DNA of 64,000 nucleotides from JBGTGG01 sp964398945 (GTDB lineage Bacteria; Bacteroidota; Bacteroidia; Cytophagales; Cyclobacteriaceae). The stretch is from NCBI GenBank assembly GCA_964398945.1, contig CAYNOT010000003.1:1-64000 (forward strand), written 5' to 3'. Each line of letters starts with the position of its first letter. The first letter of the stretch is position 1. Below the pieces are notes generated by a model that was not told the DNA's origin, did no database searches, and worked only from the letters and a program-made list of their open reading frames with translations. Below are positions 33,125 through 42,381 of this stretch, in pieces. Made by a program: the position numbers and the translations under genes.

Positions 33125-33850
33125 ATGAAAATTTTCAAAGCAATCCATACCGCACATTGCTTTCTTATTTTTTTGATTCTGTTTCTGATTTTACAGCCAC
33201 TGTTTATCATCCCCATTATTTTTAAAAAGCAGTTCAGGTTGGTAGGCCTGGCCAATCGCTTGTGGGCCCAATGGTGGTCGGTGTTGGTGATTATGCCCTA
33301 TCGTATTGAACATCGCGCCAAGCTCAACAAACAAAAACAATATATTTTCTGTCCCAATCACTTTTCGTACCTCGATATTTATTCCATGAGCCTCAATCCG
33401 CACGACAGTATTTTTGTTGGGAAGAGCGACATGGAATCCGTTCCGCTCTTCGGGTTTATGTACCGCAACCTACACATCACCGTGGACCGTACAAAGTTGA
33501 GGAGCAGGTCACAATCGATACACGATGCACTCAAAGCCATTGATGATGGAAAAAGCCTGATGATATTCCCGGAAGGCGGAATCGTTTCGAAAAATATTCC
33601 ACAAATGGCCACGTTTAAGGATGGAGCGTTTCGCATTGCCATTGAAAAACAAATTGAGATCGTGCCTGTTACCATTCCTTTTAATTGGATAGTTTTGCAC
33701 CCGGACAAATTGCAGATGAACTGGCGGTCAACGAAATTGATTTTTCATGAACCAATCAGTACGCAAGGATTAACACTGGAGAATGTTGCCCAACTAAGAA
33801 AAAAAACATTTTCGATTATCGAAGAAGAACTACAAAGACAACTCAAATGA
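33125..33850 (+). CDS. 1-acyl-sn-glycerol-3-phosphate acyltransferase-like (PlsC family)
   Basis: A 241-residue membrane-associated acyltransferase. An N-terminal hydrophobic helix is followed by FCPNHFSYLDIYS (the HxxxxD catalytic motif, about residues 79-84), GKSDMESVPLFGFMYRN, and MIFPEGGIVSKN (glycerophosphate-binding motif). It adds the second acyl chain to lysophosphatidate or a related lipid. A second PlsC-type gene lies at 49260. The stop overlaps gatC by 4 nt. Confidence 0.9.
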   Translation: MKIFKAIHTAHCFLIFLILFLILQPLFIIPIIFKKQFRLVGLANRLWAQWWSVLVIMPYRIEHRAKLNKQKQYIFCPNHFSYLDIYSMSLNPHDSIFVGKSDMESVPLFGFMYRNLHITVDRTKLRSRSQSIHDALKAIDDGKSLMIFPEGGIVSKNIPQMATFKDGAFRIAIEKQIEIVPVTIPFNWIVLHPDKLQMNWRSTKLIFHEPISTQGLTLENVAQLRKKTFSIIEEELQRQLK

Positions 33851-34134
33851 AAATTGATCGCCCGCTGTTGGATAAAATTGCACACCTCGCCCGTCTGGAG
33901 TTTGACGGGAAAGATGCTGAAAAGGTAATGCAGGATATGACCACCATTGTGGAATGGGTAGGGAAACTCAACGAAGTAGACACCGAAGGTGTGGAACCAC
34001 TTACTTCCATGTCGCATGAGCTGAATGCCTTTCGTGAAGACAAAGCAAAAACGACACTGACCCACGAAGAGGTATTGAAAAATGCCCCGCAGAAGGATGA
34101 GGATTTTTTCCGTGTCCCTAAAGTTTTGGACTAG
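33847..34134 (+). CDS. gatC: Asp-tRNA(Asn)/Glu-tRNA(Gln) amidotransferase subunit C
   Basis: A 95-residue protein with the GatC pattern LLDKIAHLARLEFDGKDAEK, MTTIVEWVGKLNEVDTEGV and the C-terminal FRVPKVLD. It stabilises the GatAB amidotransferase that converts misacylated Glu-tRNA(Gln) or Asp-tRNA(Asn). GatA and GatB are not nearby. It overlaps the PlsC gene (ATGA). Confidence 0.95.
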   Translation: MKIDRPLLDKIAHLARLEFDGKDAEKVMQDMTTIVEWVGKLNEVDTEGVEPLTSMSHELNAFREDKAKTTLTHEEVLKNAPQKDEDFFRVPKVLD

Positions 34135-34235
34135 ATGCTGGATATTAGACGCTAGGTTTAAAACATCAGACACTAGATTAATTTGTTTTTAGATAAACAG
34201 GAAATTGTGCAATCACCAAATCAATAAATCAATAA

Positions 34236-37175
34236 ATGAACGCTCTTTGGTTTTGGAAAAAATGGCCAGCCACCTATCAACATGCCTGGTATTTTACTGC
34301 CGGTATTTTTGTATTGTCGATACTTTTTTTGTGGTCTTCATACTTTACCGGAGTGGATGCAGTGATCAACTGGGACACGGTCGATAATCAAAACATTGTT
34401 GAATCAACTGTTCATACCTTTAATGTTGGCCCGTTTGAATTGAATGTTCCCGGTGATAATTATTTGCTCTCGCAATATTATAACGGAAGTAAAATTGTAC
34501 CCAACCTGTTTGCATCTTATCTATTCCTGACCGTTATCATGGTGTGTGCGGTTATTTTGTTGACCGTGTTCACCACACTGGAGCGGTTCTGGTATTTCGT
34601 GGCTATGGGGTTGTTCATACTTTTCGTTGTAAGCTTACGCCTCGAAGTGCTGAACATTTTCGGGTGGCGAAATCAAATTCCCACCGTTGCCACATTAGTG
34701 CTATTTGGCGGCATGAGCTTTTTCTTTAACCGGATCAAACCGGAAACTTCGTTGATCATTCGGTTCTTTTCCTTTTTTGCTATCGCTGCGGTACTGGCAC
34801 TGGTCATCACTTTCTTTTCCGGTGTTGAATACCCGATGCTCCACCTGGCCGTGACTGCGTATACCCCGGGATTGGTCATCACTGTACTTTTCATTTTCAC
34901 AATCGCGCATGAAATGGTTGCGTCCTTCGTTTATCTTTCCAGCCAGGGAAATTCGAAAAGCTTCTTACACCTGTTTGTTATTACGTTTATCTACCTGTTC
35001 AATGTATTCATTACTTACATGCACGAAGCAGGGTTGATCGATTGGAATTTCGTATACCTCAATATTTATTTGGTATTAACCATTGCTGCGATCCTCGGCA
35101 TCTGGGGATTTAAAAACCGTCAGCCGCTATACCAAAATATTTTTTCGTTCGATCCTTTTGGTGGCTTCATGATTGTAGCCTTTGGCACCATTTGTTTTAT
35201 CACTACCGGCTATTTGATCGCCAATGGAAACGACCCGGCACTGCGTGTTGTCCGCGATGCCGTTGTCTTTTCTCAATTTGGATATGGATTGGTGTTCTTT
35301 ATCTATATCGTTTCCAATTTTACAGGATTGCTGGGACAAAACCTCAATGTGCACAAAGTGTTGTACCGCCCCAACAGGATGCCCTATTTTACATTTCGTT
35401 TTGCGGGTTTAATAGCGGTACTGGCCTTTGTTTTTTATTCCAATTGGAAAGAATATGTGTACCATAGCTTCTCCGGGTTTTACAACAACATTGGCGACCT
35501 CTATACATTACTTGATAAACAAGGTATTGCAGAAGCGTATTACGAACAGGGAAGAAATTATGGTTTTCAAAACCACCGCTCCAACTATACCCTTGGGAAA
35601 ATCAAAACGATTAAAAATGATCTCGAAAGGGCGCAGTACAATTACGGACTAGCCAACAGCAACCGTCCCACACCCTACTCCATCGCCAATGAAGCCAATT
35701 TATTTTTATGGCGGAAGGATGTATTCAAGGCAAAAGCAATCGAAAAAGAAGGCATTCTCTTGTTCCCCGACAACGGGGAATTGTATACCAACCTTGGTTT
35801 TATCTATGGAAAACTACACAACCTGGATTCTGCTGCATCCGCTTTAAGTGAAGCACGAAAATATCCTGCCACTAAAAATATAGCAGAAGCAAATTTCTTT
35901 GCGCTGATGGCAAACGAACTGATTCCTGTAAACGCAGATTCGATTCTTCAAAACTTCGGTTCTGCTTCAAATGCTACCGTCAGCAACGCCATGGCACTTG
36001 CTACCCTATTTGACCAAAAATTTTCGGCAACACCGGATTTTAGTGAAGTTAAAAAGCTGGACCTGCCAACCGCAACGTTGCTCAACAACTACATCGTACG
36101 CAACACAAAAACCATTGACAGCGCCTTCATCGCCAACATAGAAAAAATAATTGACGATTCCCTTAACCTTGATTACAAAGAAGCACTCAAAGCACCGCTT
36201 GCCGCTGCGTATTATCACAAAGGAAATGTAACGAAAGCACTTTCAATTTTGGCGGAGATGGCAGCCGTTAGCCATTCGTATACCGGCAAGTTCAATTACA
36301 TCATGGGGCTTTGGTCGCTTGAGCAAGGCAACGCAGAATTGGCGGCCAGCTATTTTGACTATGCCATTGAATATGGTTTTACGAATGCCAAACTCTACAA
36401 AGCCATCGCACTAAGTGAAGCACACCTTATGAACGATGCGTTGATTGCGTGGGACACCGTAGCACAAAGTAAGGATGCCAATCAAGTAGAGATCGCCAAC
36501 AGAATGAAAAAGATTCTGAACGCTACAAGTTTGAATGGCTTTACCGATTCAGAAAAATACCAATACTGCCGGTACAAATTAGGTGTTCGTGATTCCGTTC
36601 AACTGAAAAATATTCTTTCCGGGATAGAAAATACAAACTACAAAGCCAAGGCATTGCTCGACAAAACACAACACGCTTTTGACCTCGGTGAAACAATTAT
36701 GGCCATTCAATATTTCAACCAAATCAGCGGGCTGGAACTGACGAATGAAAAATTATACAAAGACATTCAGTATATGGAGCTGCGCATGCTGGCTTCCCGA
36801 AAAGAAGTGCGCGCGCTCGCCAATCAAATCAATAAAGGTGTTGACTTTGATCAAGCGCATTATCTGGATAAAACGTTGTACACCGCCCTGCTCAACGTGA
36901 TGAGTGGCGACACGGTGAATGCCTCCAAAAATTTTGAGATTGCGGGCACCCACAACCCGTACCATGTAGAAGGGCTGATTGCTGCTGCCGAATATTTCCG
37001 CGATCATTCAACTGACCAGTTGAAAGCGTATTCCTTATTGGCCGAAGCCATCCAGATCAACAACAGCTCGGTGAAGTTATTGAAAGCCTATGCCACCGAA
37101 GCCATCCGCATTGGGTTTGATGAGTATGCAATTGGTGCGTTGCAGCGGGTGGAGGAGATTGAAAGCAGGCGATAA
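34236..37175 (+). CDS. large polytopic membrane protein with C-terminal TPR repeats
   Basis: 979 residues. The N-terminal half (about 15-420) has roughly ten or eleven hydrophobic segments, including a long non-cytoplasmic loop with VINWDTVDNQNIVESTVHTF. From about residue 430 the protein is a soluble helical array with TPR-like units (EAYYEQGRNYGFQNHRSNYT, GELYTNLGFIYGKLHNLDSA, ASYFDYAIEYGFTNAKLYKA). It resembles a family of Bacteroidota membrane TPR proteins without assigned function. It stands alone, about 100 nt after gatC. Confidence 0.8.
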   Translation: MNALWFWKKWPATYQHAWYFTAGIFVLSILFLWSSYFTGVDAVINWDTVDNQNIVESTVHTFNVGPFELNVPGDNYLLSQYYNGSKIVPNLFASYLFLTVIMVCAVILLTVFTTLERFWYFVAMGLFILFVVSLRLEVLNIFGWRNQIPTVATLVLFGGMSFFFNRIKPETSLIIRFFSFFAIAAVLALVITFFSGVEYPMLHLAVTAYTPGLVITVLFIFTIAHEMVASFVYLSSQGNSKSFLHLFVITFIYLFNVFITYMHEAGLIDWNFVYLNIYLVLTIAAILGIWGFKNRQPLYQNIFSFDPFGGFMIVAFGTICFITTGYLIANGNDPALRVVRDAVVFSQFGYGLVFFIYIVSNFTGLLGQNLNVHKVLYRPNRMPYFTFRFAGLIAVLAFVFYSNWKEYVYHSFSGFYNNIGDLYTLLDKQGIAEAYYEQGRNYGFQNHRSNYTLGKIKTIKNDLERAQYNYGLANSNRPTPYSIANEANLFLWRKDVFKAKAIEKEGILLFPDNGELYTNLGFIYGKLHNLDSAASALSEARKYPATKNIAEANFFALMANELIPVNADSILQNFGSASNATVSNAMALATLFDQKFSATPDFSEVKKLDLPTATLLNNYIVRNTKTIDSAFIANIEKIIDDSLNLDYKEALKAPLAAAYYHKGNVTKALSILAEMAAVSHSYTGKFNYIMGLWSLEQGNAELAASYFDYAIEYGFTNAKLYKAIALSEAHLMNDALIAWDTVAQSKDANQVEIANRMKKILNATSLNGFTDSEKYQYCRYKLGVRDSVQLKNILSGIENTNYKAKALLDKTQHAFDLGETIMAIQYFNQISGLELTNEKLYKDIQYMELRMLASRKEVRALANQINKGVDFDQAHYLDKTLYTALLNVMSGDTVNASKNFEIAGTHNPYHVEGLIAAAEYFRDHSTDQLKAYSLLAEAIQINNSSVKLLKAYATEAIRIGFDEYAIGALQRVEEIESRR

Positions 37176-37547
37176 CCGTTATACGCTAAAGCATATAATT
37201 TGCTTGTTTTGCTTTCAATTATACTTAATTGCATATAATTTATCATTGGCTTAACATTGAACCATCTGGTTTGATGACCTTGCCATTTGGAGTGCTTCTT
37301 GGTTTAGATTGAAAATCGAAAGTACTTTCCCAAATTCTTCAGCCTAATAAGCAAATTAATTATCTTGTTTGGCGTAGCCATCAGGAAAAGCCTATGTTAG
37401 CTAATAGGAAAGGATCAGTTCTACTGATAATCCACTATTTTGGAAATGATATTGGCAACTGATTGCATATGTAAAGGTGTTAATACCGTCACGAAATAAC
37501 TATTCAAAATTTATTATACGTAAATTTGAGACGATATTTTAGAAAAT
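37176..37547. other. gene-free stretch upstream of the type II R-M pair
   Basis: 372 nt, A+T rich, with GCATATAATTT twice (37190-37200 and 37231-37241). No gene, tRNA or insertion-sequence end is visible. A promoter box at 37521 marks its right end. It is the left edge of the second accessory block. Confidence 0.5.
37521..37528 (+). promoter_or_regulatory. putative -7 box of the restriction gene
   Basis: TAAATTTG matches TAnnTTTG exactly, 20 nt before the ATG. No C-protein box is seen. Confidence 0.45.
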
Positions 37548-38384
37548 ATGAGCAAGAAAAAACGAGTTGGTGAAGCAATAAAAGGTGTGGTTACAATAAT
37601 GATGGACAGGGTGATGAACAATGTCCTCACTAACGACCCATTTATTAAAGAGAAGCACCACTCGGCTAAACCACTTTACGCAGCATTAGTTCCAGACGAA
37701 ATATTTAAAGGTGCACATTTTGAAAGAAGATTTGTGACCCCGTTTGGCAATGTTTGGGAAAAACTTGCTCAAGTTGTTGCACTTGAAGCACACGGACATT
37801 GCTCTATGGGACACAAAATTGACGGGGTAATCGGAAGTGAAAGTTTAAGAAGAATTCAGGAAGTATTAAATAGCCTTGAAACTAAAACAAAGGGAAAAGA
37901 AAAAGCAAAACCCGATTGGTCTAAAGAACTTGAATACATACAAAAAGGGGGCGGAAAACCAATTCCAGTAAGCGTAACTTGTGATATTTTCATATACAAT
38001 CAAGATACAAACACGAAATATGCTTTTGAATTAAAAGGCCCTTTGCCAAATAGTGACCAAACCAAAGTAAGCAAAGAAAAAATGTTCAAATTATTGGCAA
38101 TGAATCCAAAACAAGTAGATTTTGCCTATTACGCTCTTGCTTACAATCCATACGGTAAAAAATCAGATTATAAATGGACTTTTCCAATGCGCTGGTTTAA
38201 TATGCATGTAGATGAATCTGTTTTGATTGGAAATGAGTTTTGGGATTTGATAGGAGGGCCTGGTACTTATAAAACATTTATTTCTGAAGTGAATGAACTC
38301 GGCAAAGAATATCGTGAAAGAATATACAGGGAGTTTTTAGAGATTGAACCACCAGAGAACATTGATGAATCACGCTTAAAATAA
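37548..38384 (+). CDS. type II restriction endonuclease, TdeIII-like
   Basis: A 278-residue protein resembling the TdeIII family, whose prototype I recall as cutting GGNCC. A PD-(D/E)xK-type site is seen as VTCDIFIYNQDTNTKYAFEL followed by KG (Asp about 146, Glu 161, Lys 163), with an upstream glutamate in VVALEAHGH. The conserved C-terminal part has GGPGTYKTFISEVNELG. It ends 6 nt before the C5 methyltransferase gene, the expected partner. Target sequence is inferred from family only. Confidence 0.75.
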   Translation: MSKKKRVGEAIKGVVTIMMDRVMNNVLTNDPFIKEKHHSAKPLYAALVPDEIFKGAHFERRFVTPFGNVWEKLAQVVALEAHGHCSMGHKIDGVIGSESLRRIQEVLNSLETKTKGKEKAKPDWSKELEYIQKGGGKPIPVSVTCDIFIYNQDTNTKYAFELKGPLPNSDQTKVSKEKMFKLLAMNPKQVDFAYYALAYNPYGKKSDYKWTFPMRWFNMHVDESVLIGNEFWDLIGGPGTYKTFISEVNELGKEYRERIYREFLEIEPPENIDESRLK

Positions 38385-38390
38385 GGAAAT

Positions 38391-39959
38391 ATGAAGAAAG
38401 TAAAATTTACCTTCATAGATCTTTTTGCAGGTATTGGAGGTTTCAGAATGGCAATGGCGAATAATGGAGGTGAGTGTTTATACTTTAGTGAGATAAACAC
38501 AGATGCAATAAATACTTATTGTGAAAACTCAAATGAACCCGTAGAAAAAAATTTAGGGGACATTACCAAAATTAAATCCCTACCCTCTCATAATCTTTTA
38601 ACGGCAGGTGTGCCTTGTCAAAGTTGGTCAATTGCAGGTAAAAATTTGGGATTTGATGATGACCGAGGGCAACTTTGGAATGATACTATTTTTCTACTTA
38701 ACCAATCAAAACCAGATGCTTTCATTTTTGAAAATGTAAAGGGATTGGTTGACCCTAGAAATAAAAAAGCCTTGACATACGTACTCGAAAGAATTAAAGA
38801 AGCAGGATATTTTGCTAAATATTACGTTCTCAATTCCTTTGACTATGGCGTGCCTCAAAACAGAATCCGTATTTATATAATTGGTTTCAAAGACCAAAAA
38901 TTTGCGGACTCATTCAGGTTGCCTAAACCAATTGAGGATAAGGTGAAATTAGCTGACATTCTAAATGATTTAACTGAAAAAATAACAGGAGGTGAAATAA
39001 TACAACTTCCGCGTGACTTGTTTGGAAATGTAATTACTCAAAAGAGTATGAGCTTGTCTTCAAGCAACGGACTAAATGACTATTTCCTATTCAACGATTT
39101 AAGAAACGGACATTCAACTATACATTCTTGGGATATTAAAGAAACAACAGAAAGACAAAAAGAAATTTGCTATCTATTGCTTAAAAACAGACGCAAAAGT
39201 GTTTATGGCTGTTTAGACGGCAATCCTCTATCTTTTAAGCATTTCCAAAATTTAGATAATTCAATCACTAAAGATGAACTTAAAGAATTAGTTGAGTTAG
39301 AGATTTTGAAAAAAATAGATTATGCTTTTCAAATAAATCCCGATAGACTTGAAAGCCTTGAAGAAGATGAACAGATACTTTTAGAAAAATGCAAAGGAGA
39401 TATTTTAATAGTAGATGAACTTAAAACGAGCCGAGAATTAAAATTGAAAAAAATTTCAATTGCAAAGACTATTGAATCCCTGTTAGAAAAAGGTGCTTTG
39501 ACATTGTTTGAAACAAGATATGACTTCAAAAACACTAAAATTAGTACGGGTCTTTATGGAGTAAACAGAATATTTCTTCCAAGTTCAAACATCTTCCCTA
39601 CTCTAGTTGCAAGCGACACAAATGATTTTGTTACAACCGAAATCATTAAAGCAAAAAATGAATCAGAGCACAAAATACAATTTATAAATAAGGTTTATAA
39701 AAAGGAGAATTATAGAAGAATCACAAAAGAAGAAGCTTGTTTAATTCAAGGTTTCCCCAAAGACTATATTCTACCTGACAGTAGAGCAAGATGGATGAAA
39801 CTGATTGGAAATAGTGTTTCTGTTCCTGTTATTGACATACTTGTTAAATCAATAATCGAAACTGGAGTATTCGATAAAGCAGAAACTAAAAAGACAATTT
39901 CAGAAACAACCAAGAAAAAGGCCAGCACCCAACATTTTGTAAAAGGAAGGCTGGTTTAG
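38391..39959 (+). CDS. DNA (cytosine-5-)-methyltransferase, partner of the upstream nuclease
   Basis: A 522-residue M5C enzyme. Motif I FIDLFAGIGGFRMA (about 8-21), motif IV with catalytic Cys76 in GVPCQSWSIAGK, motif VI IFENVKGL (about 112-119), motif VIII QNRIR (about 156-160), and motif X RWMKLIGNSVSVPVI near the C-terminus. It is longer than the usual 330-420 residues: about 250 residues between motifs VIII and IX hold the target recognition region and a winged-helix-like segment (ETTERQKEICYLLLKNRRK). It protects host DNA from the nuclease. A ribosome-binding-like AAGGAA precedes the ATG. Confidence 0.93.
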   Translation: MKKVKFTFIDLFAGIGGFRMAMANNGGECLYFSEINTDAINTYCENSNEPVEKNLGDITKIKSLPSHNLLTAGVPCQSWSIAGKNLGFDDDRGQLWNDTIFLLNQSKPDAFIFENVKGLVDPRNKKALTYVLERIKEAGYFAKYYVLNSFDYGVPQNRIRIYIIGFKDQKFADSFRLPKPIEDKVKLADILNDLTEKITGGEIIQLPRDLFGNVITQKSMSLSSSNGLNDYFLFNDLRNGHSTIHSWDIKETTERQKEICYLLLKNRRKSVYGCLDGNPLSFKHFQNLDNSITKDELKELVELEILKKIDYAFQINPDRLESLEEDEQILLEKCKGDILIVDELKTSRELKLKKISIAKTIESLLEKGALTLFETRYDFKNTKISTGLYGVNRIFLPSSNIFPTLVASDTNDFVTTEIIKAKNESEHKIQFINKVYKKENYRRITKEEACLIQGFPKDYILPDSRARWMKLIGNSVSVPVIDILVKSIIETGVFDKAETKKTISETTKKKASTQHFVKGRLV

Positions 39960-40038
39960 GCTGCGGATGGTTGTCACCGACCGCCTCAATGCCCCATAAT
40001 TTGAAGGGATGTGTGCTAATGCTGTATATCCATCTCAC

Positions 40039-40137
40039 TATACCCCCACAGGTACAATCAACCCTGTATCAAACAATTTATACCTGATCGGGTATATTTT
40101 ATCTAATTTTTACCATTTTTATACCTGATCGGGTATA
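40039..40137 (+). promoter_or_regulatory. three evenly spaced HipB-type operators
   Basis: TATACC-N6-GGTATA occurs at 40079-40096 and 40120-40137 with the same centre TGATCG. A degenerate copy, TATACC-CCCACA-GGTACA, lies at 40039-40056. Starts are 40 and 41 bp apart, about four helical turns, so bound dimers would face the same side. The last operator ends 6 nt before the hipB ATG. E. coli hipBA is likewise controlled by multiple operators. Confidence 0.8.
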
Positions 40138-40143
40138 AAAAAT

Positions 40144-40353
40144 ATGGAAAAACTAAGCCAGTTTGTAAAAGAAAGACGAAAAACCCTCGGGTTAACGCAG
40201 GAAGACCTCTCTTTTAAAGCAGGGGTCGGGCTTCGGTTTGTCCGTGACCTTGAACAAGGCAAGCAGGCACTCATGATGGATAAGGTCAATCAAGTACTAT
40301 CCTTATTTGGTCATGAACTGGGGCCTGTTCCTACAGACAGAAACGATTCTTAA
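40144..40353 (+). CDS. HipB-like helix-turn-helix antitoxin/repressor
   Basis: A 69-residue XRE-type protein: LSQFVKERRKTLGLTQEDLS, then FKAGVGLRFVRDLEQGKQAL (recognition helix), then a short C-terminal strand HELGPVP. It is the small antitoxin form that precedes hipA in Bacteroidota. It should dimerise and bind the three operators upstream. Its partner toxin has been reduced to a C-terminal fragment, so it is now probably an orphan repressor. Confidence 0.88.
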   Translation: MEKLSQFVKERRKTLGLTQEDLSFKAGVGLRFVRDLEQGKQALMMDKVNQVLSLFGHELGPVPTDRNDS

Positions 40354-40369
40354 ATCCCTTAACGAATAG

Positions 40370-40795
40370 AGGACCAATTTTTATGAAGTAGTCCTGTTCA
40401 GTTTTTTAACAGGCAACAATGATATGCACCTTAAAAATTTCTCCTTGCTAAAAAGGGATTCAGACTATGAATTAAGTCCGGCTTATGATCTCGTAGCTTC
40501 TGAATTGGTTGTAGAAGGAGACGAAGATATTGCGCTTCATTTAAATGGAAAGAAGAAGAAAATAAAAAGAACGGACTTTGAAACTTCGATGAAAACTTCG
40601 GGCCTGGATCAAAAAGTAATGGAAAACATTTTTAAGAAGTACAAAAAATTAATCCCTAAATGGAATCTGTTTATAGGCAAAAGCTTTTTGCCGAATGAAA
40701 TGAAAGAGGAATGCAAATCCCTCATCAGAAAAAAAATCCGTTCAGATCGAACTTTGATAAAAGACAATTCACCTATCTTCGAAAGTGTAATTTAA
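40370..40795 (+). pseudogene. HipA toxin kinase remnant (C-terminal portion)
   Basis: From 40370 the frame reads RTNFYEVVLFSFLTGNNDMH then LKNFSLLK, the HipA catalytic loop (GNxDxHxKNFS), and ELSPAYDLVAS, the metal-binding loop. The C-terminal helices follow to the stop at 40795. The first two thirds, including the HipA-N domain and ATP-binding lobe, are missing, and an in-frame TAG precedes it at 40367-40369. Only 16 nt separate it from the hipB stop, so an internal deletion has joined hipB to the 3' end of hipA. An internal ATG (40424) could make 123 residues, but without a nucleotide-binding lobe. Confidence 0.82.
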
Positions 40796-40801
40796 AAGCC
40801 C

Positions 40802-41317
40802 ATGTTAGCGGATAAAAGCAAGAAAGATTACAGAGGTTACCTACGGACAATTATTGGGACTCCAGGGACCGCCTTAGCAGTGGTGTTTGCAATAGCGGCT
40901 GTTCTTATGACAGTTCATGAATATTGGGTTCAAAGACAAACAAACTGGACTGAAACCAAAGCAAGGCTTATTGACATCCAGTTAAGTGAACGTATACGAA
41001 AAAAAGAAAAGGAAATATTTCTTAAAGTGGTTTTCGAATATAACGTCAACAATAAAAAGTACCTGGCCTATTCAGAGGAGATAATATTGAATGAATCTCA
41101 GTATGAAACCAAAGCCAAAGAATTAAAGGAAAAGAAGAACCAAGTGTTAGTTTATTATCAAAATGATAATCCAACCGAAGCAACATTTGAAATTCAAGAA
41201 ACAAGACCCGAGAATAATATGCTTTATGTCCTAATTCCTTCCATAATTCTAATTGGCGTTGTTGGTTTTTGGGGATTAAAAATCAGATATGAACATTATT
41301 TTAAGACAGAAAACTAA
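40802..41317 (+). CDS. DUF3592-like membrane protein
   Basis: A 171-residue protein with a hydrophobic helix near the N-terminus (GTALAVVFAIAAVLMTVHEY), an extracytoplasmic beta domain (WTETKARLIDIQLSERI, VFEYNVNNKKYLAYSEEI, VLVYYQNDNPTEATFEI) and a second helix (MLYVLIPSIILIGVVGFWGL). This is the DUF3592 layout; function unknown. It lies 6 nt after the hipA remnant. Confidence 0.7.
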   Translation: MLADKSKKDYRGYLRTIIGTPGTALAVVFAIAAVLMTVHEYWVQRQTNWTETKARLIDIQLSERIRKKEKEIFLKVVFEYNVNNKKYLAYSEEIILNESQYETKAKELKEKKNQVLVYYQNDNPTEATFEIQETRPENNMLYVLIPSIILIGVVGFWGLKIRYEHYFKTEN

Positions 41318-41383
41318 ACTGTATTTCAAAATCTTTATACTTTAGTTCAGCCTTCATTGGCAATAACCTTAACCACCAAAACC

Positions 41384-41527
41384 ATGAAAATCACAAAAAG
41401 GGAATTCAAAATTTTTATAGTAGGAGTACTTTCAGGCATGCTCATTTCATTTCTCCTCGACTTCCATCAAAATGTTAACAGCTTTAAAGAAGGGTTTGAA
41501 GATGGGTGGAATGCCGTAACAAAGTAG
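41384..41527 (+). CDS. small single-span membrane protein (47 residues)
   Basis: An ATG frame coding MKITKREFKIFIVGVLSGML and ISFLLDFHQNVNSFKEGFED then GWNAVTK. It has a basic start, one clear hydrophobic helix and an acidic-aromatic tail, as in genuine small membrane proteins. The codon pattern is regular. Function unknown. Confidence 0.55.
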   Translation: MKITKREFKIFIVGVLSGMLISFLLDFHQNVNSFKEGFEDGWNAVTK

Positions 41528-41716
41528 CAGAGACTGCACCATGATTTTTTATTTTTGAAGAGTCCATTCAATGATTTTACCATACCTGTGCCACCGGGGA
41601 AATTATAAAATGTAAACTATCAAAAAGTTAGCTTTCAGCCTAGCCCTATAACCGCCTCTGGGATGGGTCTGTGTCATATCCGAAAAACTCGTTTATCTAA
41701 CGGTTGAAGCAATCCG

Positions 41717-42238
41717 CTATTTCTTCCTCGCTCCTTTTTTAGATTTCTTCTTCGAAGCTTTTTTCTTCCCTTTTTCTTTCTGCTTTTCCTGCTCCAACTT
41801 CCAGTTGTCGCGCATCACTTGCCAATACTCTTTGCCGTAGGATACAAAAATTTCGGATTTCGCAGGGATGTCTTTTTTCGCATCGATGAAGCAACGCTTG
41901 CCCTCCACCACATATTCAGCATTGTTGGTGAGGCCTTTTATTTTGGCAAAACCAGCGGCATCATTCGCATAGCGGCCAAACGTTTTGATGCTTTTCAATG
42001 CATCGATCACCGTCTTGTTGTTGATGAAAAAGATATAGCCGTTCTCGCCTTCGTCTTCTTTCACATCTTTCCAGTCGGTCTTGCGGCCTTTGTATTCGCA
42101 GATGCGTGTTCCTTTTTCAATTGCTACTTTGGTGAACAAGCCTTTGCCTGCATTGGGCAATGTCGACTTCTTGGTGTAAAGGTGCTTTTCGAGGAATGCC
42201 ATTCTTTTCTTAAATTTAAAAGTGCGCAAGATAGGCAT
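41717..42238 (-). CDS. SET-domain protein (putative lysine methyltransferase)
   Basis: 173 residues. The SET core has AGKGLFTKVAIEKGTRICEY (about 30-49), GYIFFINNKTVIDA, the knot motif GRYANDAAGFAKIK (about 88-101) and IFVSYGKEYW (about 129-138), which supply the SAM and lysine channel residues. A basic tail rich in Lys (KEKGKKKASKKKSKKGARKK) could bind nucleic acid. The start may be the second Met (42202). SET proteins methylate lysines; in bacteria some target ribosomal or DNA-binding proteins. The target here is unknown. Confidence 0.88.
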   Translation of the reverse strand: MPILRTFKFKKRMAFLEKHLYTKKSTLPNAGKGLFTKVAIEKGTRICEYKGRKTDWKDVKEDEGENGYIFFINNKTVIDALKSIKTFGRYANDAAGFAKIKGLTNNAEYVVEGKRCFIDAKKDIPAKSEIFVSYGKEYWQVMRDNWKLEQEKQKEKGKKKASKKKSKKGARKK

Positions 42239-42280
42239 GTAAACGGGAAATCAAAAAAGAGACAGCATCCTGTATGGAGC

Positions 42281-42300
42281 ATGCACCCCAATAGGTGCAT
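42281..42300. repeat. short perfect inverted repeat between divergent genes
   Basis: ATGCACC-CCAATA-GGTGCAT lies between the SET gene (minus) and the exported rhodanese gene (plus). It may be an operator or part of a palindrome; no T tract follows. Confidence 0.5.
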
Positions 42301-42381
42301 TCATCTGCCGGATTTAACCATTAATATAAATTGACAACCCAAACCCAATCGATTCGGTTAGATGAATAAAACCCCACCCCT

